Assembly (NCBI RefSeq): GCF_950295315.1
Contig: NC_080164.1
Coordinates: 11,117,490 to 11,181,489, forward strand
Length of the DNA: 64,000 bases
Origin: Erinaceus europaeus
Lineage: Eukaryota; Chordata; Mammalia; Eulipotyphla; Erinaceidae
Direction of reading: 5' to 3'
Shown: one piece after another, positions 1-11,298 of the stretch
How positions within the stretch are numbered: the stretch's first letter is position 1
Layout: each line of letters begins with the position of its first letter
The notes under the pieces: model-generated
What the model saw: only the letters and a program-made list of their open reading frames with translations
The model's database searches: none
What the model was told of the DNA's origin: nothing
Program-made: the position numbers and the translations under genes

Positions 1-67
1 GTGAAATGAGACAGTGAACTTCTTTCTTTTCAAAGCTCCCATCAAATTTAAAAATAAAACATGTGTT

Positions 68-503
68 CCTTTTTAAATTTTTTTTTAATTTATAAAAAGG
101 AAACATTGACAAAACCATAGGATAAGAGGGGCACAACTTTGCATAATTCCAACCACCAGACCTTCATATCCCATGCCCTCCCCTGATAGCTTTTCTAATC
201 TTTATCTCTCTGGGAGCATGGACCCAAGATCATTGTGGGATGCAGAAGGTTGAAGGTCTGGCTTCTGTAATTGCTTCCCTGATGAATATGGGCATTGACA
301 GGTTGATCCATACTCCCAACCTGTCTCTCTCTTTCCCTAGTGGGGAAGGGCTCTAGGGAAGCAGAGCTCCAAGGCACCTTGGTGGGGTTGTCTGTCCAGG
401 GAAGTCTTGTCACATCCTGCTAGCATCTGGATCTGGTGGCTAAAAAGAGAGTTAACATACAAAGCCAAACAAATTGTTGAACAATCATGGACCTAAAGGC
501 TGA
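68..503 (-). repeat. RE-B poly(A)-tailed repeat, 3' part
   Basis: A T-rich start (the reversed poly(A) tail) runs into the RE-B signature: aaccataggataagaggggc, ttcccaccaccag-like text, ctctgggagcatggaccc and attgcttccctgatgaatat. About ten copies of this family lie in the window. No coding capacity is seen. It could be the 3' UTR of an L1 lineage or a separate retroposon; the sequence alone does not decide. Confidence 0.75.
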
Positions 504-1247
504 GCCAGCCTGAGCAAAGACATCCAATTGTTAAACAAACAAACAAAAAAACCCTCCATATAGTCTTTCCCAGGCAGGGGTGAGGCTCTTATTTGTCAGA
601 TATTTTTTCACTCAAATAGAGCTCCAGTCACTTAGATAGAAAAAAAAAAAAAAGAAGGAAATCAAAAAGGAAAAGGATTAGAATCACACCTCTGGTGAGC
701 CGGGAATCTTGGTAAATAAAAAAACTCAGAGGAGAGCCTGCTAGTAGTAGCTCTCCAGCCCCCTTGGTCTGGTTATGGGGTTGGGGGGAGAGGTGTGCTT
801 CAGAAATAATCAAAAGATTTCTATTCTTTTTTCTCTATTTTCTAACCCAAGATTGAGCTACAGTCACCTCCTTGGTGTCACACTTAGGACCTCTTATCCC
901 TTATTCACTGTCCTGCTGACGGCCCAGTATCCTACTCTATCTATCAATTGTTGTCAGAGCTCATGCCAGCAGCTGCCTCCAAGTCCCCATCTTGGCTATA
1001 CCTCTGAGCTCTTTCAAACAGTATAAAATGTGGCATCCTCAATACACCACAAAGCTACTGTGTTCTACCAGAGACTATTACAGCAGGTCAATACAATGGC
1101 AAACATTGACTCCCTGGGGTGCTGCTTGGATGTATCTTAGTGGTAGGCTAAGAACAGTTCAGTCAGAGAAGGGAAATGAAAGGTCAAGCACAGCTCCCAC
1201 CCATCCTTCTTTGTCATGATGTTCTACTCTTTTCTAATGAATTTCCT
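504..1247. other. Unique DNA, no gene seen
   Basis: No repeat family or exon is recognised. A run of about 16 A lies near 640. Short open frames here lack any known domain. Confidence 0.6.
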
Positions 1248-1497
1248 TATTTTTAAAAGATTGAAAAAAAAACAACAACTTTGAATTGAATTTTATCGGA
1301 CAGAGAGAACTTGAAAGAGAGGGGTGATTGAGGGGGAGAGAGAGAGAGAGAGACAGAGAGACACCTGCAGCACTGTTTCACCACTTGTGAAGCCACCCTG
1401 TCCCCCCGCCCCTGCAGATGGGGACCAGGAGGAGGGAACCCAGGTCATTGAGCATGGTAACTTGTGCACTTAACCAGTGTGCCACCTCCCAGCCCCA
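1248..1497 (-). repeat. SINE-2, with GA-rich stretch
   Basis: Read on the minus strand it has the head ggggctgggaggtggcacac, a B-box-like segment and cacttgtgaag-type internal text. The + strand shows acacctgcagcactgtttca. An internal (GA)n at about 1336-1352 comes from the pyrimidine-rich SINE body. Confidence 0.8.
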
Positions 1498-1728
1498 TGA
1501 ATTCCCTCTTAATCTTTTCCCAGTAAAGTCTCCAACAACACAGTGGAGTGATCAGAAATGTGATCTTGTAGAAACTTCATTTTACTATTTTCATAATAAT
1601 ATTTCTCTTCTTGATAGTCTGTGGGCAAAAAAGGAATTGGGAAAAAGAACCCTTGGGGCCCCAGGTAAGAAACTCAGCAAAACTTCCCAGTGTAGCAGTT
1701 ATCTGGGTGTACATCAGAAGTAGCCTTT

Positions 1729-2009
1729 AAGGCAGTCGGGCAGTAGTGTGGCAGGTTAAATATAGGTGGTGTAAAACACAAGGACCAGTCTAAAGATCCT
1801 GGTCCGAGCCCCCGGCTCCCCACCTGCAGGGGAGTCGCTTCACAGGCGGTGAAGCAGGTCTGCAAGGCGTCTCTCTTTCTCTCCTCCTTTATGTCTTCCC
1901 TTCCTCTCTCCATTTCTCTGTCATATCTAACAGTAACATCAGTAACTACAACAATAAAACAACAAGGGCAACAAAAGAGCAAATAAATAAATTTTAAAAA
2001 ATTAAAAAA
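1729..2009 (+). repeat. SINE-1 (ERI type) with target duplication
   Basis: The copy is full-length: head, cacctgcaggggagtcgctt core, pyrimidine tract, then aacaataaaacaacaagggc and an A-rich tail. It is flanked by agaagtagccttt (1716-1728) and agaagtggccttt (2010-2022), a 13-bp target duplication with one mismatch. Confidence 0.92.
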
Positions 2010-2164
2010 AGAAGTGGCCTTTCAGTGTTAACATAATATTCTGTGGATGAACTTTGCCCCTGGAACAATGTGTCTCACAGACCATCACTGAAGCCTTCTG
2101 TGTCAGCAAGAGTCTGTATGTCACAGAGGCTAAACATAATGGTCACAGGAGCCTTTGGATCTGC

Positions 2165-2275
2165 CGCAGATGAAGCAGTATCACAGGTGTTTCTCTTTAT
2201 CTCTATCTTCCTCTTTCCTCTCAATTCCCTCTGCTCAAATAAAAAGAAAAAGAAAAAATTAAAAAGTCACAAGAA
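2165..2275 (+). repeat. SINE tail fragment
   Basis: A gaagcagtatcacaggtgt segment is followed by a pyrimidine tract and an A-rich end, as in the 3' half of SINE-2. The tRNA-like head is missing. Confidence 0.45.
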
Positions 2276-2285
2276 TTTTTACCTA

Positions 2286-2505
2286 AGGGTCAGGTGGTGG
2301 TGCACCTGGTTGAGTGCACATGGAACAATGTACAAAGACCCTGGTTTGAACCTCTGGTCCCCACCTGCAGTGTGAAAGCTTTGTGATTGGTGAAGCGGCG
2401 CTGCAGATGTCTTATGTTTCTCATCCTCCCTATCACCCCCTTCCCTCTCAATTTATAAACATCTCTAGTCTCTACAGAATAAGTAAATGAAGAGAATAAA
2501 AATAT
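2286..2505 (+). repeat. SINE-2
   Basis: The head caggtggtggtgcacctggt, the B-box-like ggtttgaacctctgg and the core ccccacctgcag are present, followed by a pyrimidine tract and an A/T tail. Confidence 0.82.
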
Positions 2506-2765
2506 TTTTATTTATTTATAAAATGAAAATGTTGACTAGACCATAGGATAAGAGAGGTACAATTCCACACAATTCCCACTATCAAAACTCTGTATCCAAT
2601 ATCCTCCATTGATAGCTTTCCTAGTTTTATCTCTCTGGTAGTCTGTAAGGAGGACCATTATCAGGTGCAGAAGATGGGAGGCGTGGCTTATGTAATTGGT
2701 TCCCCACTGAACATGGGTGTTGGTGGGTTGATTCATTCTCCTTTCACACCAGAGCCTCACTTTAA
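2506..2765 (-). repeat. RE-B fragment
   Basis: After tatttatttataaaatga come gaccataggataagagaggt, the cacaattcccac motif, a shortened 'gtagtctgtaaggaggacca' in place of the usual gggagcatggaccc, and the attggttccccactgaacat segment. The copy is diverged and truncated. Confidence 0.72.
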
Positions 2766-2805
2766 GCACATAGGTTTTTAATAAATATTAGTAGTGTCAT
2801 ATTCT

Positions 2806-3298
2806 TTCTTTTTATTTATTTATTTACAAAATGGAAATATTGACAAGACCATAGGATAAGAGGGATACATTTCCACACAATTCCCACCTCCAGAGTTCCA
2901 TATCCCATCCCCTCCCTTGAAAGCTTTCCTATTCTTTATCCCTCTGGGAGCATGGACCCTGGATCATTATGGGGTGCAGAAGGTGGAAGTTCTGGCTTTT
3001 TAAATTGCTTCTCTGCTGATCGTTGGTGTTGGCAAGTCAATTCATACTCTCAGCCTGTCTCTCTCGTTCCCTAATGGGACAGGGCTCTGGATAAACGAGG
3101 CTCCAGGACACATTGGTGAGGTCTTCTTCTACCCAGGGAAGTCAGATTGGTATCATGATAGCATCTGGAACTTGGTGGCAGAGTAATGAAGCTGGAGGGT
3201 TGACATTCCACACCTGAGGTCTCTGGACAGAGTCTGAAGTAAGACATGCTGAGGTGGTACTGGTTGCATTGCTTAGGTTGAGATCTGTTGTTGTGGCG
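2806..3298 (-). repeat. RE-B, longer copy
   Basis: It starts at a T-rich end (tttttatttatttatttaca) and carries all RE-B landmarks, including gtgcagaaggtgg, ggcagggctctgg-like text and catctggaacttggtggcag. Diverged sequence after 3190 leads up to the solo LTR at 3305. Confidence 0.75.
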
Positions 3299-3304
3299 GT
3301 CTGG

Positions 3305-3654
3305 TGTCGGGCTGCACCGCGGAGAAGAGAGTGGACGTCCAGAGTAAAGGGGTACACAAATCTTTATTATAGGATGAGGGGGCGTTTGGTTCAGACCACG
3401 TGGGGCCAGCCAGCAATGGCCTTCGCCACTATATGACTGCGGGGGGAGAGAAGGGGGCAAGATCTGAGAGAGGGGGAGCTGAGAGCCCAGGGGGGGGGAG
3501 GGGGCTTTTCATTGGGTGACAACCAGGGGTGACGTGTGGGGCCAGGATTGGTTGAAGGGGGCACTACTAGGATTTCGCGGGGCATAGTAAAACCTGGGGG
3601 CGGAGACTGCATCAGAATAACTCCTCAGCAACAGAGATCAACAGATTTGGCATC
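3305..3654 (-). mobile_element. Solo LTR, ERV class II-like
   Basis: The + strand begins tgtcgggctgcaccgcggag, nearly the same as the LTR end at 39616 (tgtcgtgctgcgccgcggag), so the element lies on the minus strand. A reversed AATAAA (TTTATT, 3363-3368) fits the R region. The hexamer gtctgg occurs just before it (3299-3304) and again at 3655-3660, a likely 6-bp target duplication. The far end reads ...ggcatc rather than ...ca, so that boundary is uncertain by about 2 bases. No internal retroviral sequence remains. Confidence 0.75.
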
Positions 3655-3660
3655 GTCTGG

Positions 3661-5388
3661 TATGAGTTGAACCATATTCTAAGTGGGTTGGCAGCTGTCT
3701 CCCTGAGGTTCTCCCCACTGTCTTTTCTCCCCTCTACTGGTGAGTATTCCAGCGGGACTCATTGCACAATGCAGTGCAGACCACACTTTGGAAGATGCCG
3801 ATTTTCACACATACAGCACAGTATTTTTAATGAGAGAGGGAGTTCTTTTCTGGGAGCTCCTCACCCCCTAGAGATAAGCAGATCTGTCTAAACTCAGGCT
3901 GTAGCTCCCACCAGTGTTTCTCTTTGAGTAGGAGGTGGAGAGCATCTGCCTACCTCCTTGTGTCCCCAGAGTGTAGCTACTGGTGGCAGAGTGTTGGTTT
4001 GAAGAAGCCCTTAGAAGTACCTGTTCTTGTGTTCTCTTTCCTGTGTTGTTGTTCCTCTTCTCCAGCCCCAACATGCTGCTGTCACATTGGCAACAGTCAG
4101 CCTCACAGAGGGAAAGGCATGCTGTCTGCTTTTCAGACAGACCCTGTTTCCCCTCGCGTGAAAACTCAAAAATTAGACTCTCTTGGCATGACATTTCTTG
4201 GTATTGAACTGAAGTTGGGAAAGGATGATGCTTGAACTTTGGGTTGTTTCTGAGGCACATGCACTTTCAAACAACACCGCCTTTGCTGTCACGTTGTGCT
4301 TGTTGTGTGAAGGTATAAATACTCCACTTGGTGTTTTAGTCCCGACTCTTAATCATCTGTTGTAAAGTGTGCATTTAATTATAAACATCAGAATGATGTG
4401 TAGATCACTGATGGAATCTAATTACCATCAATACCGTAGCTGGGGGATGATTCATCGAGCTTATAAGAGCAGAGTTGGATTCCTGAAGATCCTAATAGGA
4501 ACAGATAGAGTCTATTTTAATGAATTCAGGGTAACCAATAAATGAACATGGGTTTTCTTTTCAGAAAAAAAAAAGTGATGTTTGAATTACTAAATACATG
4601 AACTGTATTTAGTTCCAAGGACTTGAATTCAACAGATGCCTTAATGTGTGCCTGTAAACAAGATGTCTTCGCTAATAGACATATAAAGATAAGGAGATTA
4701 ATGATGTTACTGTTTTTTATGACATAAATATTGGATTTCTTTTGGTTCTTATGATGCTAGAGGCATATGACAAGCACTGTGTCATAATGTGACTGATTCC
4801 ACTGCCTTTGTTCTCCACCAGCTCATTCTTCTGTTGACCCTATTTTATCTGTATTTACATGGATAGCCTCTTATCTTGGTATTGTCTCCAGTGTTTGAAG
4901 TTACTGTCACCTTTAATCCTCCCATCCAGCTGAGTTCAAAGTTTAACCTGTAGGTGTTTGAGAACCATTTAAGGCAGGAGAGAGTGCTACCACTGAACCA
5001 CCCTTGCGACGAAAGCCATTCAAGGTTAGGAACTGCAGCAGTATATCAGAAATATGTCAGGAGACATTCTTTCACTATAGTAAATTGATTAAAGGCTTTA
5101 CTGATTTTCAGATATTCCTGAGAATGCATGTTCTTATGCTGTTCACCAGAGTAACTGTATAAGAAAATTTCTGTTGAATTGAAGAGATGGGCTATGTGAT
5201 AGTGCATGGCTCAGATGCAGCCCCAGAACCATCTGTAAGGTGCCATAGTACCAGGGGAAGGTCTTTCTCCCTCTGTTTAAATGAGAAGTTCAGCCTGGCA
5301 CTGGTGAAACTGCACATGTATAAGGCCTCGCCTATACTTCCACCTCCAAAAATAAAGTTCAGTTGTGACTATCTATCATGTTTTAAAA
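3661..5388. other. Unique DNA, no gene seen
   Basis: This 1.7 kb carries no recognised repeat over most of its length. A degenerate SINE-like patch may lie at about 5200-5365. Open frames near 3870-4260 lie on both strands with no recognisable domain, so none is called. Confidence 0.6.
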
Positions 5389-5394
5389 ACCAAG

Positions 5395-5833
5395 TGTTGG
5401 TATGCATGAGACCCCTTCTGTTACATTTGGTTTAAATCCCCCCTGCTTAACACTATTCTATTTACATAACCACTTCATTCTATTTACATAACCACTGTTA
5501 ACAAGTACCACCCTCCCTTCAGGGCATTGGTGGTTCAGTGATAGGATTCTCACCTGCTCCACCCCCTCCTTGTCACACTCTGATTTTCACCAGTCACTTT
5601 TTTCTCCACCCTTTCTATGTCACATCCTGTTTCCACCCTACTTGGCAAGTATATATAAAGACAGCATTATGAGTTTTACCTTACTTTGAGTTTAGCTTAG
5701 CTTGGCTTAGATTGGGCTGCGTCCTGAATGAATAAAGAGATACTGCCTACAGCTCAACCATGAGTCCCTGGTCGTCTGTTACCCGCCCATGAAGCCAGCC
5801 CAGCAAAAACAACATAGCCTGGTGAAAACAACA
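5395..5833 (+). mobile_element. Solo LTR with perfect 6-bp target duplication
   Basis: It begins tgttggtatgc and ends aaaacaaca. A TATA box (tatataaa, 5652-5659) and polyadenylation signal (aataaa, 5731-5736) are correctly spaced for U3-R. It is flanked by accaag at 5389-5394 and 5834-5839. The U5 text cgtctgttacccgcccatga closely matches U5 of the two-LTR element at 23530 and the LTR at 63197, so these belong to one superfamily. Six-base duplications fit ERVK-like class II elements. No internal region remains, which indicates LTR-LTR recombination. Confidence 0.9.
5652..5659 (+). promoter_or_regulatory. LTR TATA box
   Basis: tatataaa lies about 70 bases upstream of the LTR's aataaa signal (5731-5736), where U3 promoters place it. 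Activity is not implied. Confidence 0.6.
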
Positions 5834-5843
5834 ACCAAGGACA

Positions 5844-6393
<550 letters not shown>

Positions 6394-6677
6394 GTGAGAG
6401 TCCGGCGGTGGCGTAGCAGGTTAAGCGCATGTGGTGCAAAGTGCAAGGACCTGTGGAAGGATCCCAGTTCAAACTCCCAGCTCCCCACCTGCAGGGGAGT
6501 CGCTTCACAGGCAGTGAAGCAGGTCTGCAGGTGTCTGTCTTTCTCTCCCCTTCTCTGTCTCCCCTCCTCTCTCCATTTCTCTCTGTCCTATCCAGCAACA
6601 ACATCAACACAACAATAAAACAATAAGGACAAGAAAAGGGAATAAATCAATCAATCAATAAATATTAAAAAATTAAA
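6394..6677 (+). repeat. SINE-1 inserted at the retrocopy poly(A)
   Basis: The full-length copy starts directly after the RPL10 A-tail and ends with an A-rich tail. The right-hand target duplication of the retrocopy (accaaggaca, 6678-6687) follows at once, showing that the SINE landed in the pre-existing A-tract. Confidence 0.92.
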
Positions 6678-6950
6678 ACCAAGGACAAACTGAAGTTATT
6701 TGTCATGGTGACAGATCTCTTGAAGGGTGAAGCTGGGCCTGTCTTAACCCAGTGTTCAAAGTGTCTAGGCAATAGAAGATTTTAAGCATTTTGGTTATCT
6801 ACAGCCCATGATGAAAATCTTGCCGGGTTTGAAGACATGATTCTAGATGGTTGCTGAGGGATTGAAGCCACTTTCCCTGGTGGGCAGATCTCATATAGAA
6901 TCTCCTTAAGGACACAGGGTGTTTCTATCTCCTTCCTGTCACCCCATCAC

Positions 6951-7876
6951 TGGGGTTGGGTAACAGCAATATGAATCCACTGCTCCCAGCAGACATTTTT
7001 CCTCTTAAAAGTTGCCTTCTATTTTATTGGGTAGGACAGGGAGATTATTCTTTATTAGTTATTTAATAATGATTGACAAGATTGCAGGATAAGAGGGGTA
7101 CAATTGCACACAATTCCCTCCACCTGAGTTCTGTATCCCATCCTCTCCATTGGAAGCCTCCTTATTCTTTATCCTTCTGGGAATATGGACCAGAGATCTT
7201 TATGGGGTGCAGAAGGTGAGAGGTCTGGCGCTTCTGTAATTACTTCTCTTCTGGACATGGGAGCTGGTAGGTTGATTCAGCCTGCTGCTTCTATGTTTCC
7301 ATAGTGGCGCAGGGACCTGGGGAGGTGAGGTTCCAGGACACATTGGTGAGGTCATCTTCCCAGGGAAGTCAGGTTGCTGTCATAGTAGCATATGCGACTT
7401 GGTGGCAGAAAAGCATTAAGATATAACACAGAACTAATTGTTTAATAATCAGGAACCTAAAGGTAAAAACATAGTAGATAAAATTTGGTGTTATAAGAGG
7501 CTAGGAAGTCTATTTTAGGTATATTCCAAGGGACCCATGACCTTACTAATTATTGCCTGAGCCTGACAGCTAACATGCAGGTAGATTAAAGATACTGTCT
7601 CTGAATATGGTTTCAGAGTTGGAAAGCTGGATCAAGGCAGAGAGAAGTTCCCAACTATGGGAAAGATATAAATATCATTAACAGGACAGAGAAAATTGGA
7701 AAGGAGAGGGGAGACAGAGAGGGGGAGAATAAGAGAGACACCTGCAGACCTGCTTCACTGTTTGTGAAGTGTCCTCCCTCCCCCCTGCAGGTGAGGAGCA
7801 AGGGCTTGAACCCAAGCCCTTATACATGGTAATGTATGTGTTCAACTGGGTCCGCCATCACCTGGCCCCACATTCT
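6951..7876 (-). repeat. SINE-2 ext split by RE-B
   Basis: The left part (6951-7044) holds the reversed 3' module (atgaatccactgctcccagc). The right part (7683-7876) holds the body and head, with the + strand ending ccgccatcacctggcccc. The aggacag motif is repeated at 7033-7039 and 7683-7689 around the inserted RE-B. Confidence 0.75.
7045..7682 (-). repeat. RE-B, 640-bp copy inside a SINE
   Basis: It carries the landmarks aggataagaggggtacaatt, tggggtgcagaaggtgagag and ccaggacacattggtgaggt, then extends into the more distal part (gacccatgaccttactaatt, gcctgagcctgacagctaac). The aggacag repeat on both sides fits a target duplication inside the host SINE. Confidence 0.78.
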
Positions 7877-8545
7877 TCTTCTCAGAGTCTCTCTTTCCTT
7901 GAGGTCTGGACACTCAGGACCAAGTCCAGCTTCTCCAGTTTCTTCCAGAGTGTAGTCCTTAATTTCTGAGTATAAGGACAGAGGTGGGAGGGTGACACTG
8001 AGGTGTGGGAGGAATAGGGAGTATTGGGGATTGTCCTGGAAACAAGTGAGAGTTTCTAAACAGACCTTCCCCAGAATTCTCCCATATTCGCTGCTGAGTG
8101 TCTAGGGAGGCAGGGGACTGTGATGGCTGAATGGTGGAGGAGGTCTTGGAGCTAAGGTGTGTAGTAGAACCATGGACAGAGCACAAAGCAGGACTGCAGT
8201 GACATCCTTGATCTTCTGTAAAGCAGAGGACCTTGAGAGGGATCTGGAAGGTTTGGGAGCGGCTGGAGGTCAGGATAGTGAAAGCAAGGAAAATGCAGAG
8301 GCCTACCACTGGATAAACATCTCTTTTCTCCTTTCTGGAAACTTCCCTTAAGCAGCTTTCCATCTTCCATTGATTCAGGGCCCTCAGCACAGACATAGTC
8401 TTTTCCAAAGGCTGCTCCAAATATTCCCCATTGTAGAGAAGCCCCCACCTGCTCCTGTTTTTATTGACTGCTCCTCACCTGGCCTCTTTCTTTAACAGTC
8501 TCAGTTACATGCCAAGTCCCTTTTCAGAAAGTCATTTTCATTTTT
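7877..8545. other. Unique DNA, no gene seen
   Basis: There are open frames of up to about 150 codons on the minus strand (7959-8420), but no domain, splice context or homology that I recognise. Confidence 0.55.
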
Positions 8546-8815
8546 ATTTGTTTTTTATTGCCACCAGGGTTACAGTTGAGGGTTGGTACTGGCACTAATA
8601 ATCCAACACTCCCAGCTACCATTTTTCCTTTTTTTCTTTCCTTTATTATTATTTTTTCTTTTTATATTTTATTTGACAGGACAGAGAGAAATTGAAATGG
8701 GAGGGGGAGATCGGTGGGGAGAAAAAGAGATATCTGTTGACCCGCTTCACTGCCTGTGAGGAGTCCCCCTGGGTCCTGGAGCTTCACTGCATGTGTCACC
8801 ACCTGACCCCTCCAA
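8546..8815 (-). repeat. Degenerate SINE-1/2 ext
   Basis: The reversed 3' module (aatccaacactcccagctac), the body tttgacaggacagagagaaa and the end tgtcaccacctgacccc are visible. The copy is strongly diverged. Confidence 0.65.
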
Positions 8816-8824
8816 CCTGGAAAG

Positions 8825-9000
8825 TCATTTTTAGAGAGGCAGAGAGGGAGAGAGAAAGAGAGGGAGAGAGAAAGAGAGAGAGAGAAACCAGAGACTACAA
8901 CAGTAAAGCTCTCTTCAGTGCAGGGGAGAGCATGCTCAGTGGCAGGTCACACACGGCACAGCAGCGCACTAACCCAGTGAGCTATGGTCTCAGCTCTCAG
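8825..9000 (-). repeat. SINE-4-like with GA-rich core
   Basis: The GA-rich stretch 8834-8884 is followed by gaaaccagagactacaacag-type text and ends near the reversed head. This is an old, uncertain copy. Confidence 0.45.
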
Positions 9001-9439
9001 CTCTAGGAAGCCATTCCTGTTGGAGTGGGGAACAGGGGCCACTTCTTCCTGATCACACTGACCCATCGGCTGCAGTTCTATGGTTTTGCTGGGTTTGTAC
9101 CAAACAGAAAGCCTGGCCAAACAGAGGCTTGTCTTTGCAACGTGGCCCACCCATTAACTCAGCAAGAACACACACCCCCCTTCCTGCCTAAAAAAGGACA
9201 CATTAGGGTGAGCTGGGAATTAACTCTCCCAGACAGGAAAACAAACATACAAAAAGAATGGACCATACTACTTAGTGTTTTTGGACAGTTTCCTGTGAGT
9301 AGGAACTACCAGGTGATCTTGTTACCATAAGGATCTGGAGGTTCGAAGTAGGACTCAGAGGTTGTGCATTGTGTTCAGCTGATGGAATAGTGAACAACAG
9401 TCCCTGAGCCCCACACTCTACCTTTGCACCAGAGACTCA
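9001..9439. other. Unique DNA, no gene seen
   Basis: Nothing is recognised. A T-run lies at about 9452. Confidence 0.55.
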
Positions 9440-9570
9440 CCCCCTCTCCATTTTTTTTTTTTAAGCCAGAGAATTGCTCAGCTCTGGCATCTGGTGGTGC
9501 AGGGGAATTGAACTAGGGTCTTATAGCCCCATGTATGAGAGTCTCTTTGAATATCCTTGTTGCTATCTAC
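9440..9570 (-). repeat. SINE-3
   Basis: The segments gctcagctctggcatctggt, ggggaattgaactagggtct and gagagtctctttgaatatcc are the reverse of the SINE-3 body and head. Confidence 0.7.
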
Positions 9571-9694
9571 CACCACTCCTGAGGCTCCACATCCTCAGGC
9601 TGCTGTGCCCAGACACATGGACACTAACTAGCTCTCAGGAGACATCCCCATTTGGCTGGCTTCTGGCTATTTTTTTAAAACATGTTTTTACACT

Positions 9695-9727
9695 TCTATT
9701 TATTTATTCATGAAGAAGATAGAGATG

Positions 9728-9776
<49 letters not shown>

Positions 9777-9890
9777 ACCAGCCATCACTCTAATACATGT
9801 GTTTCCAGGGATGAAACTCAGGACCTACCACTTGAGAGGCCCATGCTTTATTAACTGCACCATCTTCCAAACCACTGCTAGTGTCTATTT
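9695..9890 (-). repeat. SINE-4 with (GA)n
   Basis: Starts ttatttattcatgaagaaga, contains a (GA)n/(GACA)n at 9727-9776, then gaaccagccatcactctaat and a degenerate reversed head. Confidence 0.75.
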
Positions 9891-10958
9891 GTCACACATA
9901 TGCTCAGACTAACCGAGTCTGGACTTATGTCTTTGGGGGACCTACCTGATCTGGTCCAAAGAGAGGCTTCTGGAAGCTCTCACAGCCTCTGCCTGTCCTG
10001 TCCTGTCTCCCTGAGGGTTCTGGGATGTCTTTTCTATCTCTCCCTGTGCCCAGCACCCTGCCAGCCTGAAGAAGCAACACATATGTCCATCATATTCTCA
10101 GCCTGATTATGCATCCACTGCCCCAGGCTGGGCTTTTGAATATTTCAGGAGAGAAAACTTGCACTGGGAAATCATTTTTCTGTTGGTGTGTCTCTCCGGG
10201 CTACACACAGCTAGCGAGATGGCCCATGGTTTGTCCAGGGAGCAGAGGAAAATGTCTCTCCCACTGTTGACCTCCTTGCTGGCATGAGGTGGCCCTCCAT
10301 GACATGCAGTGGTTCCTTCCCATAGGACTCTGGGCTCTCTTCTTTTGCTAGGATTAATTCCATGTTCTGAGCTGAAATGACAATCATTTATTATTTTGTT
10401 TTACATATGCACCTCCAGGGAGTCCGGCTAAAAGCCTTAATTTTCTAGTTCAATTGCAGCATGGTTCTTTGAGAGGCATTGACTGCAGAGATGCTAAAAG
10501 GATGCCAGCACCGTGCATTATTGAGTTTCAGATAGAATCATAGGCTTATAGAGTCAGGTGGCGCATACAGAAATAGAGTGCAGCCTCCCCCTCCCCCTCC
10601 TCCCCTCCCCTGGGCCTGCAGACACAGAGAAAGAAGACCAAGGAACTTGGGTGGGAGTGACCTGTTACAGAAATCAGTGCAGCCCAGTACCCTGGCTGTC
10701 TGCCTGCAGCGCCTGCTTCCCCAAGCCCAGAGCTGGCAGGAATGGCAATCAAGGCAGTTTTCTGCAGATTTCAATCCTGTCATTCAAGATTCCACCCATT
10801 TAATGTGTTTTAACTATGTGGGATCCCTTAATCTCCTCCTTAAAAATGATGAGGAGGATTTCAGAGCAGTTCTTTGGAGGCCTCTTGACTTTCTGAAAGG
10901 TGTATAAGAGCTTGCTTTAACTGAAAGGTGAAGACAGTAGGTACCTGCAGTCATTCTT
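9891..10958. other. Unique DNA, no gene seen
   Basis: A C-rich patch lies at 10580-10612. No exon or repeat is recognised with confidence. Confidence 0.55.
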
Positions 10959-11017
10959 CCTCCTCCTCCCCCTCCCCTCCTCCTCCTCCTCCTCTTCCTC
11001 CTCCTCCTCCTCTTATT
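10959..11017. repeat. (TCC)n microsatellite
   Basis: A run of tcctcctcc, slightly interrupted, abuts the 3' end of a minus-strand SINE. Confidence 0.9.
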
Positions 11018-11298
11018 TTTGTTTGCATCTAGGGTTATGGAGGGGGCTCGGTGCCTCCAACACTATGAATCCACTGATCCTGGAAGACATTTTTCCCATT
11101 TTTATTGGATAGGGTTGAGAGAAATTCAGTGAGCAGGAGGAGATAGAGAGGGAGGGAAAAAGACACCTGCAGACCTGCTTCACTACTTGTGAAGTGTTGC
11201 CCCTGAAGGTGGGGAGCTGGAGGTGGAACCCAGACCCTTGCTTTTGTTGTTGAGCTTTGTACTGTGCTTAACTGGGTGTGTCACTTCCTGGTTCCCCT
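11018..11298 (-). repeat. SINE-2 ext
   Basis: The reversed 3' module (tgaatccactgatcctggaa), the body acacctgcagacctgcttca and the end ctgggtgtgtcacttcctgg are present. Confidence 0.8.

Noticed and set aside
3071..3460. 129-codon minus-strand open frame
   Set aside because: It spans the border of an RE-B copy and a solo LTR, so it cannot be an ancestral gene.
7959..8420. 153-codon minus-strand open frame
   Set aside because: No recognisable domain, splice sites or homology, and flanked by SINEs. Likely chance.
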